Below are positions 13,165-19,983 of a stretch of 64,000 bases of DNA, piece after piece. The stretch covers positions 1 through 64,000 of the IMG/VR virus record IMGVR_UViG_3300042563_002923; one strand, 5' to 3'. Numbering within the stretch: the first letter of the stretch is position 1; every line of letters starts with the position of its first letter. The translations under genes were made by a program, and so were the position numbers. Origin of the DNA: a virus. The notes beneath the pieces were generated by a model that saw nothing but the letters and a program-made list of their open reading frames with translations, had not been told where the DNA came from and made no database searches.

Positions 13165-13692
13165 ATGGCTACATTAAAAGAACAAACACAAGAAAAACAT
13201 AAAGAAGCGGAAACTCAACCGTTTATCAAAGAGATTTTTCAAAAGAAAGTTAGCAAACACAAATATGCTGAATATCTGTATCAGCTTTATTTGATCTATC
13301 ATGCTATGGAAAATATTGCAGGTCCTAAATTAGGTGCATACGAGGGTATCTCAGGTCTTTACAGATCTAAGGCAATTTTTGAAGATTTTCAGGAATTGGC
13401 TGTACCAGATAAAACATATACGATTAAAGAATCTACATTAAAATACATTCAATATATTATGGATATTACTGAGCATAATGATTTGGTTGCACATATGTAT
13501 GTACGATACTTAGGCGATTTAAACGGTGGTCAAATTTTTGCTAAACTTATTCCGGGCTCAGGTACAATGTTTCAGTTTGAAAACAAAGAAGAATTGACAA
13601 ATAACTTCCGTGCTAAATTAAATGACAACATGGGGGCCGAAGCATGCGTTGCATTTGACTTTAATATTGCAATAGTTAAGGAATTTAACTAA
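13165..13692 (+). CDS. ho1: Heme oxygenase (biliverdin-forming)
   Basis: A 175-aa heme oxygenase, which opens heme to biliverdin, CO and ferrous iron using O2 and electrons from ferredoxin or another donor. The distal-helix signature AHMYVRYLGDLNGGQ (residues 109-123) matches the family HxYxRYLGDLSGGQ block, including the Asp and glycines that order water over the heme. His12 in QEKHKEAE fits the proximal heme ligand. It is shorter than cyanobacterial HO1 (about 240 aa), mainly at the C-terminus. Its stop shares a base with the start of the bilin reductase (TAATG), so the two are one operon. Confidence 0.92.
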   Translation: MATLKEQTQEKHKEAETQPFIKEIFQKKVSKHKYAEYLYQLYLIYHAMENIAGPKLGAYEGISGLYRSKAIFEDFQELAVPDKTYTIKESTLKYIQYIMDITEHNDLVAHMYVRYLGDLNGGQIFAKLIPGSGTMFQFENKEELTNNFRAKLNDNMGAEACVAFDFNIAIVKEFN

Positions 13693-14372
13693 TGTCTTCG
13701 GTATGGGATACATTAATTAAGATTGAACAATATCTTGAATATAAATTTTACGCAACTGGTAGCATTATACACGAACCGGCAATGGAGCGTTTTAATCAAC
13801 CCGGATGGGTAAATAAAGTATGGACCAGTAGCCGATACCGCAGAGCACACATTGACGTAGTAGATGCTCGTGAAACCAAAGGGCTGTGGATGATGCATTG
13901 TTGCATCTTTCCTCATACACACAATCCTGCCCCCATCTTTGGGTTTGATGTTATAGCAGGAAAAAACAAGATCACCGGTTGTTTTATTGATTATAGTCCT
14001 GCGGGCGATGTAAACCATCCCATGATTAAATATTTTGGTGAAGAAGTTGGAAAATACGAATGGAATAAAAAACGCAAACTACCCGAATGGGCCGAACGTA
14101 TTTTCAGTGAGCACATGGTAGCTGCCGGTAACGTAAGTGATGACAATGAATTAAAACAACTCACAAGTCTAGCACATATATTAGTTAATCATTACTTGGA
14201 CACAGTAGACGAAACTAATAAAACTGCTAACAATACAACACGTGAACAGAACTACTATTGTGAAAATCAAAAACAAAATCCACATACTCCTAAAGTTATG
14301 GTTAGTCTAGGGCTTAGTGAAAATGATGTTCAGCATTTTATTCAAGAATGCTTGTTCCCAGAAATTAGCTAA
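13692..14372 (+). CDS. Ferredoxin-dependent bilin reductase (PcyA/PebS/PcyX-type)
   Basis: A 226-aa FDBR, an enzyme class that reduces biliverdin to phycobilins with ferredoxin electrons. MMHCCIFPHT and APIFGFDVIAG are core blocks. His69 and Asp86 are 17 residues apart, as are His88 and Asp105 of PcyA. ITGCFIDYSPAG and YYCENQKQNPHT near the C-terminus are further family blocks. The second Asp-containing loop of PcyA/PebS (NDKT type) reads N196-P197-H-T here. The short length and single core Asp fit the viral PcyX group better than PcyA; this is inference. The product (phycoerythrobilin or other) cannot be decided by eye. It is coupled to heme oxygenase. Confidence 0.88.
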   Translation: MSSVWDTLIKIEQYLEYKFYATGSIIHEPAMERFNQPGWVNKVWTSSRYRRAHIDVVDARETKGLWMMHCCIFPHTHNPAPIFGFDVIAGKNKITGCFIDYSPAGDVNHPMIKYFGEEVGKYEWNKKRKLPEWAERIFSEHMVAAGNVSDDNELKQLTSLAHILVNHYLDTVDETNKTANNTTREQNYYCENQKQNPHTPKVMVSLGLSENDVQHFIQECLFPEIS

Positions 14373-14398
14373 TTAGGATAAATTGGTTAATATATCTA

Positions 14399-14427
14399 TT
14401 GAAAATTTACACGGTTTACTATATAAT
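14399..14427 (+). promoter_or_regulatory. Sigma70-like promoter upstream of gp33
   Basis: TTGAAA at 14399-14404, 17-nt spacer, TATAAT at 14422-14427. It is followed by AAGGAAAAAG and the gp33 ATG at 14454. It separates the gp33/gp59/gp32 run from the bilin genes. Confidence 0.7.
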
Positions 14428-14453
14428 ATAGTAAATAAGGAAAAAGAAATCGA

Positions 14454-14732
14454 ATGCTAGAAATGTTAGAACCAGAAACAAAAGAGACATTAACCGATGC
14501 TCTAATTATTACTAAGAGATTTAGATCGCCTAATGAATTTTCTCTCTACATTGAAGAAAAAGTATTACAAGACTCAATTGGATATATGGATGCAGTAATT
14601 GCGTATTGTAACGATATCGATATTGATGTTGAAGCAGTTACAAAATTGATAAATCAATCTCTAAAAGATAAAATTCAAAATGAAGCCGAAGATCAAAACT
14701 ATATGAGACCAAGGGGCAAATTGCCGTTATGA
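14454..14732 (+). CDS. gp33: Late promoter coactivator gp33
   Basis: A 92-aa protein of the T4 gp33 type, which links the sliding clamp to RNA polymerase at late promoters. Typical features are FRSPNEFSLYIEEKV, then YMDAVIAYCNDIDIDVEAV, and the C-terminal NYMRPRGKLPL, the conserved end seen in cyanophage gp33. It directly precedes gp59 and gp32 as in T4. It overlaps gp59 by 4 nt. Confidence 0.85.
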   Translation: MLEMLEPETKETLTDALIITKRFRSPNEFSLYIEEKVLQDSIGYMDAVIAYCNDIDIDVEAVTKLINQSLKDKIQNEAEDQNYMRPRGKLPL

Positions 14733-15331
14733 TAATGGATGAATTCTCAGTTTATAAAATGTATATTGCGCTTAAATTACATTTTACAACAGATGCGTAT
14801 GATGTTATTAAACAAAAGGGCAGAGTACGTGCAAGCCGACAAGCATTTGCCAAACGTACCGACTTATTTTCAATTAAAAAGATATCAAAAAATTATTCAG
14901 ATGAAGAGGTCGCAAACTTCTTAGTTGCAAATTTTGTGTCAGGTGATCGTTGGGGCGGGATGTTTGATATAGAAGCCGGACAACGATATACATTATGGAA
15001 AAAGAAAATCGAGAGTTTATCATATAATTTTTCACAAGATTTGGACAACTTGATCCAAGAATGTGAGGATTCTAATATAGATCTAAAGTCAATATTTACA
15101 GTATCTAAAGGGCAACATCCATATATAATAAAAGCATTTTTAAGAAAAACAATTGGAATTGAAACACTTGTTATCTTAGAACGGCTCACCGGGTTTATTA
15201 AAACTTTTGATGCTGAAATTAATGACACAATAGTGTGGCCTGATATTTCTAGACTTATTAAAAAGTATAAACCATTTTTAGTAATAGATATGGAAAAATA
15301 CGATGCAATCTTTAGACGACGACTTGGCTGA
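14729..15331 (+). CDS. gp59: Loader of gp41 helicase, gp59
   Basis: A 200-aa, all-helical protein like T4 gp59 (217 aa), which binds forked DNA and gp32 and loads the replicative helicase. MDEFSVYKMYIALKLHF and FSIKKISKNYSDEEVANFL followed by FVSGDRWGGMFD are the recognisable N-terminal blocks. ISRLIKKYKPFLVID lies near the C-terminus. The position between gp33 and gp32 matches T4. Starts at 14729 and 14735 are both possible; the former gives the ATGA overlap. Confidence 0.88.
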   Translation: MIMDEFSVYKMYIALKLHFTTDAYDVIKQKGRVRASRQAFAKRTDLFSIKKISKNYSDEEVANFLVANFVSGDRWGGMFDIEAGQRYTLWKKKIESLSYNFSQDLDNLIQECEDSNIDLKSIFTVSKGQHPYIIKAFLRKTIGIETLVILERLTGFIKTFDAEINDTIVWPDISRLIKKYKPFLVIDMEKYDAIFRRRLG

Positions 15332-15545
15332 ATCTAAAAAAGAATTAGATATTTCTAGAAATAGAATTAAAAAATTAGAAGAGCATATTACAATGATGCA
15401 GGAATTATTATCACACCAACAAGAATCAATTACCGAAACACAAAGGTATTTGATTAAAGTTGCACATGGGCAAAAAGAACTCAGTAAAAGAGTATTGTCT
15501 TGGCCGTTTATTAAAGTCCAGACAAGAAAAACAAAAGATGTTTAA
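15303..15545 (+). CDS. Coiled-coil protein, 80 aa
   Basis: Begins inside the 3' end of gp59 (29-nt overlap) in another frame. Residues 5-55 have a heptad pattern (LDISRNRIKKLEEHITMMQE), indicating a coiled coil, followed by a basic end. No family is recognised. Its place between gp59 and gp32 suggests a replication-associated or regulatory partner, without direct evidence. Confidence 0.6.
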   Translation: MQSLDDDLAESKKELDISRNRIKKLEEHITMMQELLSHQQESITETQRYLIKVAHGQKELSKRVLSWPFIKVQTRKTKDV

Positions 15546-15559
15546 TAGTTTATTTTAAA

Positions 15560-15751
15560 ATGAATAAGTTAAAGAAAAATGAAGGTTACTACGACAAAGA
15601 GAAAAAGCTTCGTCGTGTTGAAAAGGGTACCTCAAAGATTGACAAACATCGAAAGATTATATATAATGTAGCATCATTGCAAAAAGACGATGATGTATTT
15701 GATGAATATCTAGATTATGCATACGCAAATCAAAAAATTAAACGACGTTAA
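15560..15751 (+). CDS. Small basic protein, 63 aa
   Basis: A highly charged, lysine/arginine-rich protein (MNKLKKNEGYYDKEKKLRRV; ends YANQKIKRR) without a known domain. The net positive charge suggests nucleic-acid contact. Located just upstream of gp32 in the replication run. No clear Shine-Dalgarno is seen. Function unknown. Confidence 0.6.
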   Translation: MNKLKKNEGYYDKEKKLRRVEKGTSKIDKHRKIIYNVASLQKDDDVFDEYLDYAYANQKIKRR

Positions 15752-15790
15752 TACTACGCACATACTACGCCAATACGAAAGGAACTTATC

Positions 15791-16711
15791 ATGGCATATA
15801 CTTCACTAGCAGATCTACGCAAATCTCGCGGAGGCTTCGATTCATTAATGAAAGAAGTTGAAAAGATCGCAAATCCCCAATCCGACTCTAAAAAATCAGA
15901 CGATCGCTTCTGGCAACCAGAAGTTGATAAAGCAGGTAACGGCTATGCTGTTATTCGCTTCTTGGCTCCACCTCAAGGTGAAGACTTGCCGTTTGTTCGT
16001 GTTTGGAATCACGGATTTCAGGGACCTACAGGTAAATGGTACATCGAAAATTCGTTGACCACTATCGGTAAACAAGACCCAGTTTCAGAACTCAATACTG
16101 AATTGTGGAACTCAGGTTCAGAAGCAAATAAAGAAGTTGCTCGCAAACAAAAGCGCAAGCTTACATACTACGCTAACATTCTTGTTGTTAAAGACCCCGC
16201 TCGACCAGACAATGAAGGCAAAGTTTTCTTGTTTAAATTCGGCAAGAAAATTTGGGATAAGGTTAAAGACATGGCTGATCCTCAGTTTGAAGATGAGAAA
16301 CCAGTTAATGTATTTGACTTTGACACAGGTGCAAACTTCAAGTTGAAGATTCGCAATGTTGAGGGGTATCGTAATTATGATAAATCTGAATTTGAATCAC
16401 CTAGCCCAATCTCAAATGAAGATTCGGTTATTGAGAAAATTTGGGGACAACAACATTCTTTAACAACATTCTTGGATGCTAAGAACTTTAAGTCATATGA
16501 TGATTTAAAGAAGAAACTTACTATGGTTTTAGCTGCAGGTGCACCTCCAGTAAAGCCCGCAGAAAATGTTGATCTAGATGAAGACATTGGTTCAAAGCCA
16601 ACACAAGCATCCGCCCCTCGCGCATCAGTTCCAACTCCTAAACAGGATGTGAACTTTGATGATGATGCGGAATCACTATCATACTTTGCTAAATTAGCAA
16701 GCGACGATTAA
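15791..16711 (+). CDS. gp32: Single-stranded DNA-binding protein gp32
   Basis: A 306-aa gp32 with the T4 order. The N-terminal basic part (SLADLRKSRGG) is for cooperativity. The OB-fold core includes YAVIRFLAPPQGEDLPFV and VWNHGFQGPTGKWYIEN. FDFDTGANFKLKIRNVEGY with NYDKSEFESP follows, and an acidic tail (NFDDDAESLSYFAK) is for partner binding. The protein contains no cysteine, so the CxxC-type zinc site of T4 gp32 is absent; the region reads GKQDPVSELNTELWNSGSE as in cyanophage gp32. GAAAGGAAC precedes the ATG. Confidence 0.93.
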   Translation: MAYTSLADLRKSRGGFDSLMKEVEKIANPQSDSKKSDDRFWQPEVDKAGNGYAVIRFLAPPQGEDLPFVRVWNHGFQGPTGKWYIENSLTTIGKQDPVSELNTELWNSGSEANKEVARKQKRKLTYYANILVVKDPARPDNEGKVFLFKFGKKIWDKVKDMADPQFEDEKPVNVFDFDTGANFKLKIRNVEGYRNYDKSEFESPSPISNEDSVIEKIWGQQHSLTTFLDAKNFKSYDDLKKKLTMVLAAGAPPVKPAENVDLDEDIGSKPTQASAPRASVPTPKQDVNFDDDAESLSYFAKLASDD

Positions 16712-16723
16712 TCGGAGACTATA

Positions 16724-16999
16724 ATGACTCTAAAAGAAACAGCAATTGCTTTTCTAGCTACATTTGCAATGGCCCATTCCGGGTTCGCTGCAGATGCAAC
16801 GAGTACGCCCGAAAAAAAGAAGGAACCGGTGAAGACGCAGAAAGCGAAATCACCGGAGCCGACAGCAACACCGGGTGTTCGCAAGATAGAAAAGAAACCT
16901 AAAGAAGATAAACCTGCAGAAGCAGGAGCTGAAAAACCAGCAACGCCGAAGGTTAAACGACCTGAAGAGTTAAAGGCTGAAAAAGAAGCTAAGAAGTAA
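16724..16999 (+). CDS. Exported Lys/Pro/Glu-rich low-complexity protein, 91 aa
   Basis: An N-terminal signal peptide (TAIAFLATFAMAHSGFAAD; cleavage after AFAA-like Ala at about 22-23) is followed by about 68 residues of low-complexity Lys, Pro, Glu, Ala and Thr repeats (KKKEPVKTQKAKSPEPTATP). The mature part is disordered and highly charged. It follows gp32 with a GGAG-type site and is closed by a strong terminator. Function unknown; periplasmic placement is likely. Confidence 0.65.
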   Translation: MTLKETAIAFLATFAMAHSGFAADATSTPEKKKEPVKTQKAKSPEPTATPGVRKIEKKPKEDKPAEAGAEKPATPKVKRPEELKAEKEAKK

Positions 17000-17003
17000 A
17001 AGA

Positions 17004-17029
17004 AAAGCCCGGGAGACCGGGCTTTTTTT
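17004..17029. terminator. Bidirectional Rho-independent terminator
   Basis: AAAGCCCGG (17004-17012) pairs with CCGGGCTTT (17017-17025) around a 4-nt loop, with T runs on both strands. It closes the + strand gp32 transcript and the - strand tail-gene transcript that converge here; the T run touches the stop codon of the minus-strand gene at 17028. Confidence 0.9.
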
Positions 17030-18539
17030 ATGTGTATGCACTTCTATTTAATTGCCATTTAACAAACGTATTATCGTTTGAATGAGGTACTGGAGTTGCA
17101 GCCATCGTTGTTTGTTCTGTATTGTTTATCGTTTGTTTTGATATGATAGGTGCAATCATTTGTGTTTCCGGTTGTCCGGTATTAAACATTTTTAATTCTG
17201 TATTTTGATCTGTTACTTTGTTTAATATGTCAACCCCGGTTGTTTCTTCTTTTTTAGGTGCAACGGTTGAATTAATTTTTGGGTTTATTTCTGGAATATA
17301 ATCGTATTTTCGTAACGAAGATTGTTCAAATTTCTTAGGCGGTTCAACATCTATATCTTCTTCGGTTGGCGAATCAAAAGATGGTATGCCTGCTTTCTTT
17401 CTAAGTGCAGCCTCACCACCGAATGCTTCCAAATCTCTTTTTTTGCCGGGGGAATCCGGTTGATTCAATATATCTTGTGCTTGCTGTTGTGTCACATCTA
17501 AATTACTAAAGTCTGCATTTATATTTTTAAATGCCTTTTCCGCATCTTGCCCTTGGCCTTCTTTCATTCTATCGCCGTAATCAATATCGTCCAAATATTC
17601 GTTTGCTTCGTATGCACCTAGCCCTACTGTCGCGGCTGCTGCAATCGGACTGCTTACTATGGCTGCTGTACCCATTAATGCAGCCCTACCCATTAATGCG
17701 GCCTTGCCCATCATCGGACCCATGCCCGGCATTGAGCCGCCTGGCACTCTCGGCGTCTTGGGCAATTTGCCACCCGGACCACCGGGTTTATTTTTTCCCG
17801 GTCTTTCAGGCAAATCGAAACCCATAGGCATACCCGAATTAGAACCAAACCCGCTTTCCTGTAATATTGCTCCCAATTTTATAGCTATCAGTTCAGATAA
17901 TTTTTCCCGATCTTCCTGTTTTGATTCTTCTATATTTGGTTCAATACCATTGGGTAATTGATTTGCTTTATTTTTTTCTATTATTAACTTTTTAATGGCA
18001 CTCGCTTCTTCCAATAATTGTTTTTGAGACTTATCATCCCGCATGTCAATTAATACCGCGACCATATCGGATAAAACTTTATTTTGTTCTATATTTTCGT
18101 TTAAAGCAATATTATCTTGTGCATTAGTTCTTGTTAGATCTGTTGGTGAAATAATTTCAGTATTAATATCTGCGGAATCTTGTGTGGGTTTACCAATTTC
18201 AGGTGGCATTACCACTTTTCCAGATAGATAACTTATAGTATCTTTAGCGGATTTTACATATGATGATAGTTGCTCAGTAAACCCGGCTTTAAAATCTTTA
18301 TAATCTTCTTTTAAATCAATTCCAATTGGTCTTCCGGGTTTTCCTGGGTCTTCTTTTTCCGATTTACTTATACCTGCTCTTTTTTCAAGCGCAATAGCAA
18401 GATTCAAAATAGAAAGATTAAGATTTTTAATATCTTTAGATGTGCCCGTCATCTTTTCAGACAATTCTACAAAAGGGCTTTTCTCTCCCTCTATAATTGA
18501 GGACAGCCTATCCATTGGATCTTGTATTGCGTTTGCCAT
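17028..18539 (-). CDS. Virion protein, candidate tape measure, 503 aa
   Basis: Mostly helical N-terminal 240 residues (LSSIIEGEKSPFVELSEKM; ALEKRAGISKSEKEDPGKPG). A Gly/Pro/Met-rich hinge follows (GGPGGKLPKTPRVPGGSMPG), then a small-residue hydrophobic stretch (ALMGRAALMGTAAIVSSPIA, about residues 280-305). The C-terminal region is polar and disordered-like. No enzymatic motif is recognised. It lies downstream of gp26, the gp51-like frame and a membrane protein, where many tailed phages place the tape measure after the tail chaperones. T4 gp29 is 590 aa. The tape-measure role is inference. Confidence 0.7.
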   Translation of the reverse strand: MANAIQDPMDRLSSIIEGEKSPFVELSEKMTGTSKDIKNLNLSILNLAIALEKRAGISKSEKEDPGKPGRPIGIDLKEDYKDFKAGFTEQLSSYVKSAKDTISYLSGKVVMPPEIGKPTQDSADINTEIISPTDLTRTNAQDNIALNENIEQNKVLSDMVAVLIDMRDDKSQKQLLEEASAIKKLIIEKNKANQLPNGIEPNIEESKQEDREKLSELIAIKLGAILQESGFGSNSGMPMGFDLPERPGKNKPGGPGGKLPKTPRVPGGSMPGMGPMMGKAALMGRAALMGTAAIVSSPIAAAATVGLGAYEANEYLDDIDYGDRMKEGQGQDAEKAFKNINADFSNLDVTQQQAQDILNQPDSPGKKRDLEAFGGEAALRKKAGIPSFDSPTEEDIDVEPPKKFEQSSLRKYDYIPEINPKINSTVAPKKEETTGVDILNKVTDQNTELKMFNTGQPETQMIAPIISKQTINNTEQTTMAATPVPHSNDNTFVKWQLNRSAYT

Positions 18540-19060
18540 TATACAGGTCTTCTAACGATTGGTTTAGTCGGCGTCGATCCGAATCCAATGTCTGCAGGCG
18601 CAGAGTCAAATCCGCTGCCAAATGAGCTAGGCGCTGATGCAGTTGCTACCGGGGCTGAATTGAATCCACCCCCGCTCCCGAATGAGCTAGGTGATTGTAC
18701 TGGAGGAGCACTGCTTAATTCTGGAGTGGGAACTCCTGATGCTGTTGAAACATTTGCTGCACCTGCAACCTTTTCTTGTGTTCTACCATAAGCAGAAACG
18801 CCTAATACTGCACCCATTGCCACGTGAAATAATCCACCGCCCTGTAGTGTAATCGGTACCCATTGTCTAAATGCGTCGTTTGCAGCTTGAACTTCCCAGA
18901 ACTGAACAACCGTAAACATAATTGGAAATAACGCAAAATCGAATAGACAGCAAGTCATATACATCATTGCCATCATTGGACGCCATTTTTTCGTCATCCA
19001 ATCCTCATCGGGTTTTTTCTTTTCTTCTACAACTTCTTCAGTTTTATTTTTACCAAACAT
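18539..19060 (-). CDS. Two-TM membrane protein, possibly holin-like, 173 aa
   Basis: A charged N-terminus (MFGKNKTEEVVEEKKKPDED) is followed by two hydrophobic spans. The first is about residues 29-54 (MMAMMYMTCCLFDFALFPIM). The second is about 70-91 (LQGGGLFHVAMGAVLGVSAY). A Gly/Ser/Pro-rich tail comes last. The span LQGGGLFHVAMGAVLGVSA followed by GRTQEK is a conserved pattern in myovirus membrane proteins that are sometimes annotated as holins. Its place inside a tail-gene operon argues equally for a virion role. Its stop overlaps the 503-aa gene start by 1 nt. Confidence 0.7.
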   Translation of the reverse strand: MFGKNKTEEVVEEKKKPDEDWMTKKWRPMMAMMYMTCCLFDFALFPIMFTVVQFWEVQAANDAFRQWVPITLQGGGLFHVAMGAVLGVSAYGRTQEKVAGAANVSTASGVPTPELSSAPPVQSPSSFGSGGGFNSAPVATASAPSSFGSGFDSAPADIGFGSTPTKPIVRRPV

Positions 19061-19061
19061 A

Positions 19062-19256
19062 TTAACTCCTTGCTTTTTTAGCTTTTATTTTTTCATTTTC
19101 TTCATTAATATAGTTTACTAACAATGATACGTAAATTTCTCTTTCCCACGGCAACATATTTTCTATTTCCGTTAATGAGTATTTATGATGCTGCATCAAC
19201 GAAAAATTTAATTGAAAATAGTTAATTAAACTTTCGTGAGAAAGAGTTAGACGAAA
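19062..19256 (-). CDS. gp51: gp51-like baseplate hub assembly frame, -1 extension of gp26
   Basis: An open frame in the -1 phase relative to gp26, 64 codons to TAA at 19064-19062. It encodes LTLSHESLINYFQLNF followed by SLMQHHKYSLTEIENMLPW and EREIYVSLLVNYINEE. The SLTEIENMLPWEREIYVSLL block is typical of T4-like gp51 and related tail-assembly chaperone C-terminal parts. The only ATG (19196) lies inside the conserved part and has no ribosome binding site, giving a 44-aa product. The whole conserved block is made only by -1 slippage at 19256-19262, giving a 293-aa gp26-gp51 fusion. Confidence 0.7.
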   Translation of the reverse strand, partial: FRLTLSHESLINYFQLNFSLMQHHKYSLTEIENMLPWEREIYVSLLVNYINEENEKIKAKKARS

Positions 19257-19942
19257 AAATTTTGTAGACCTTCTAAATCTACAATATTTGTTTTTTTACA
19301 ACTAGGACAGTCTGTTTCTATATGTTGTACTATTTTTGGAATATTTCTAAAAAACTCTTCAAGTTTATCAAATTGCTTTTTTGTAAAAGAACTAACAAAC
19401 GTGTTCAACTCTTCTTCGGTGTATGATGTTTTATCAAAATAATCATCTTTGGTAAACACTGCATCTACACAATCTGTTATTAGTTCTACAATACGGGTAC
19501 TATTTGAATTATCTCTTATAGACAACATTTCGTCGAACTGCGGATATCTTAGTATCACTCCAATATCTTCAGTTAATAATACTTTATTTGTTGTAGATTC
19601 ATCCTTAACTACCGTTAATTTTGTTATATCTAATGTGTGATCTATTTTTGTTCCACATTCGCAATTAATTACGATGTCTGCAGTTTCACTAATTGATTTT
19701 GCTCGTATATTTAAAAATAAGTATTCAACATCAAAGTGAGCTAATTTTGATATATTTAATTTATTGAATGTGCAATTATCAACTAATTCAGTTACAACTC
19801 TTGTTATTTCTGAAACATCTGCTTCTACAGTTGTTAAGAGTATTTTATATTCTTTTACTAAAAATGGTCTGTACTTAACTTTTTTATTTGTAGATGGTAG
19901 TATTAATTCATACGTTGGGGTTTCTAATATAGGCAATGCCAT
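19247..19942 (-). CDS. gp26: Baseplate hub protein gp26-like
   Basis: A 231-aa protein of the T4 base-plate gp26 family (T4 gp26, 208 aa). The N-terminus LPILETPTYELILPSTNKK with KYRPFLVKEYKILL is the typical opening. VEYLFLNIRAKSISE and a CxC-type pair (INCECGTKI), with CPSCKK near the C-terminus, suggest a metal-binding pair of knuckles. In T4 gp26 and gp51 are both needed for hub assembly. The 3' end carries a -1 slip site that would fuse it to the gp51-like frame. Upstream on this strand is a tail-tube-fold protein. Confidence 0.75.
   Translation of the reverse strand: MALPILETPTYELILPSTNKKVKYRPFLVKEYKILLTTVEADVSEITRVVTELVDNCTFNKLNISKLAHFDVEYLFLNIRAKSISETADIVINCECGTKIDHTLDITKLTVVKDESTTNKVLLTEDIGVILRYPQFDEMLSIRDNSNSTRIVELITDCVDAVFTKDDYFDKTSYTEEELNTFVSSFTKKQFDKLEEFFRNIPKIVQHIETDCPSCKKTNIVDLEGLQNFFV
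19256..19262 (-). promoter_or_regulatory. Canonical -1 slip site A_AAT_TTT at the gp26 end
   Basis: On the minus strand gp26 ends CAA AAT TTT TTC GTC TAA. The heptamer A_AAT_TTT is in the zero frame, three codons before the stop. AGAAGG (19274-19269) lies 6 nt upstream as a Shine-Dalgarno-like stimulator. Shifting by -1 avoids the stop and enters the gp51-like frame. Confidence 0.7.
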
Positions 19943-19983
19943 GATGTATCCTTATAAAATAACTTGCAAAATATCTAATGTTA

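Noticed and set aside
12857-14400. Phage ferredoxin or further bilin genes (pebA, pebB, lyase) near heme oxygenase
   Set aside because: I looked for a 2Fe-2S ferredoxin CxxxxCxxC pattern and for a second reductase or lyase and found none in the window; electrons would have to come from the host or another genome region.
17531-17961. Plus-strand ORFs opposite the 503-aa gene
   Set aside because: They mirror the Gly/Pro/Met-rich minus-strand gene, contain improbable protein sequence and have no start signals.
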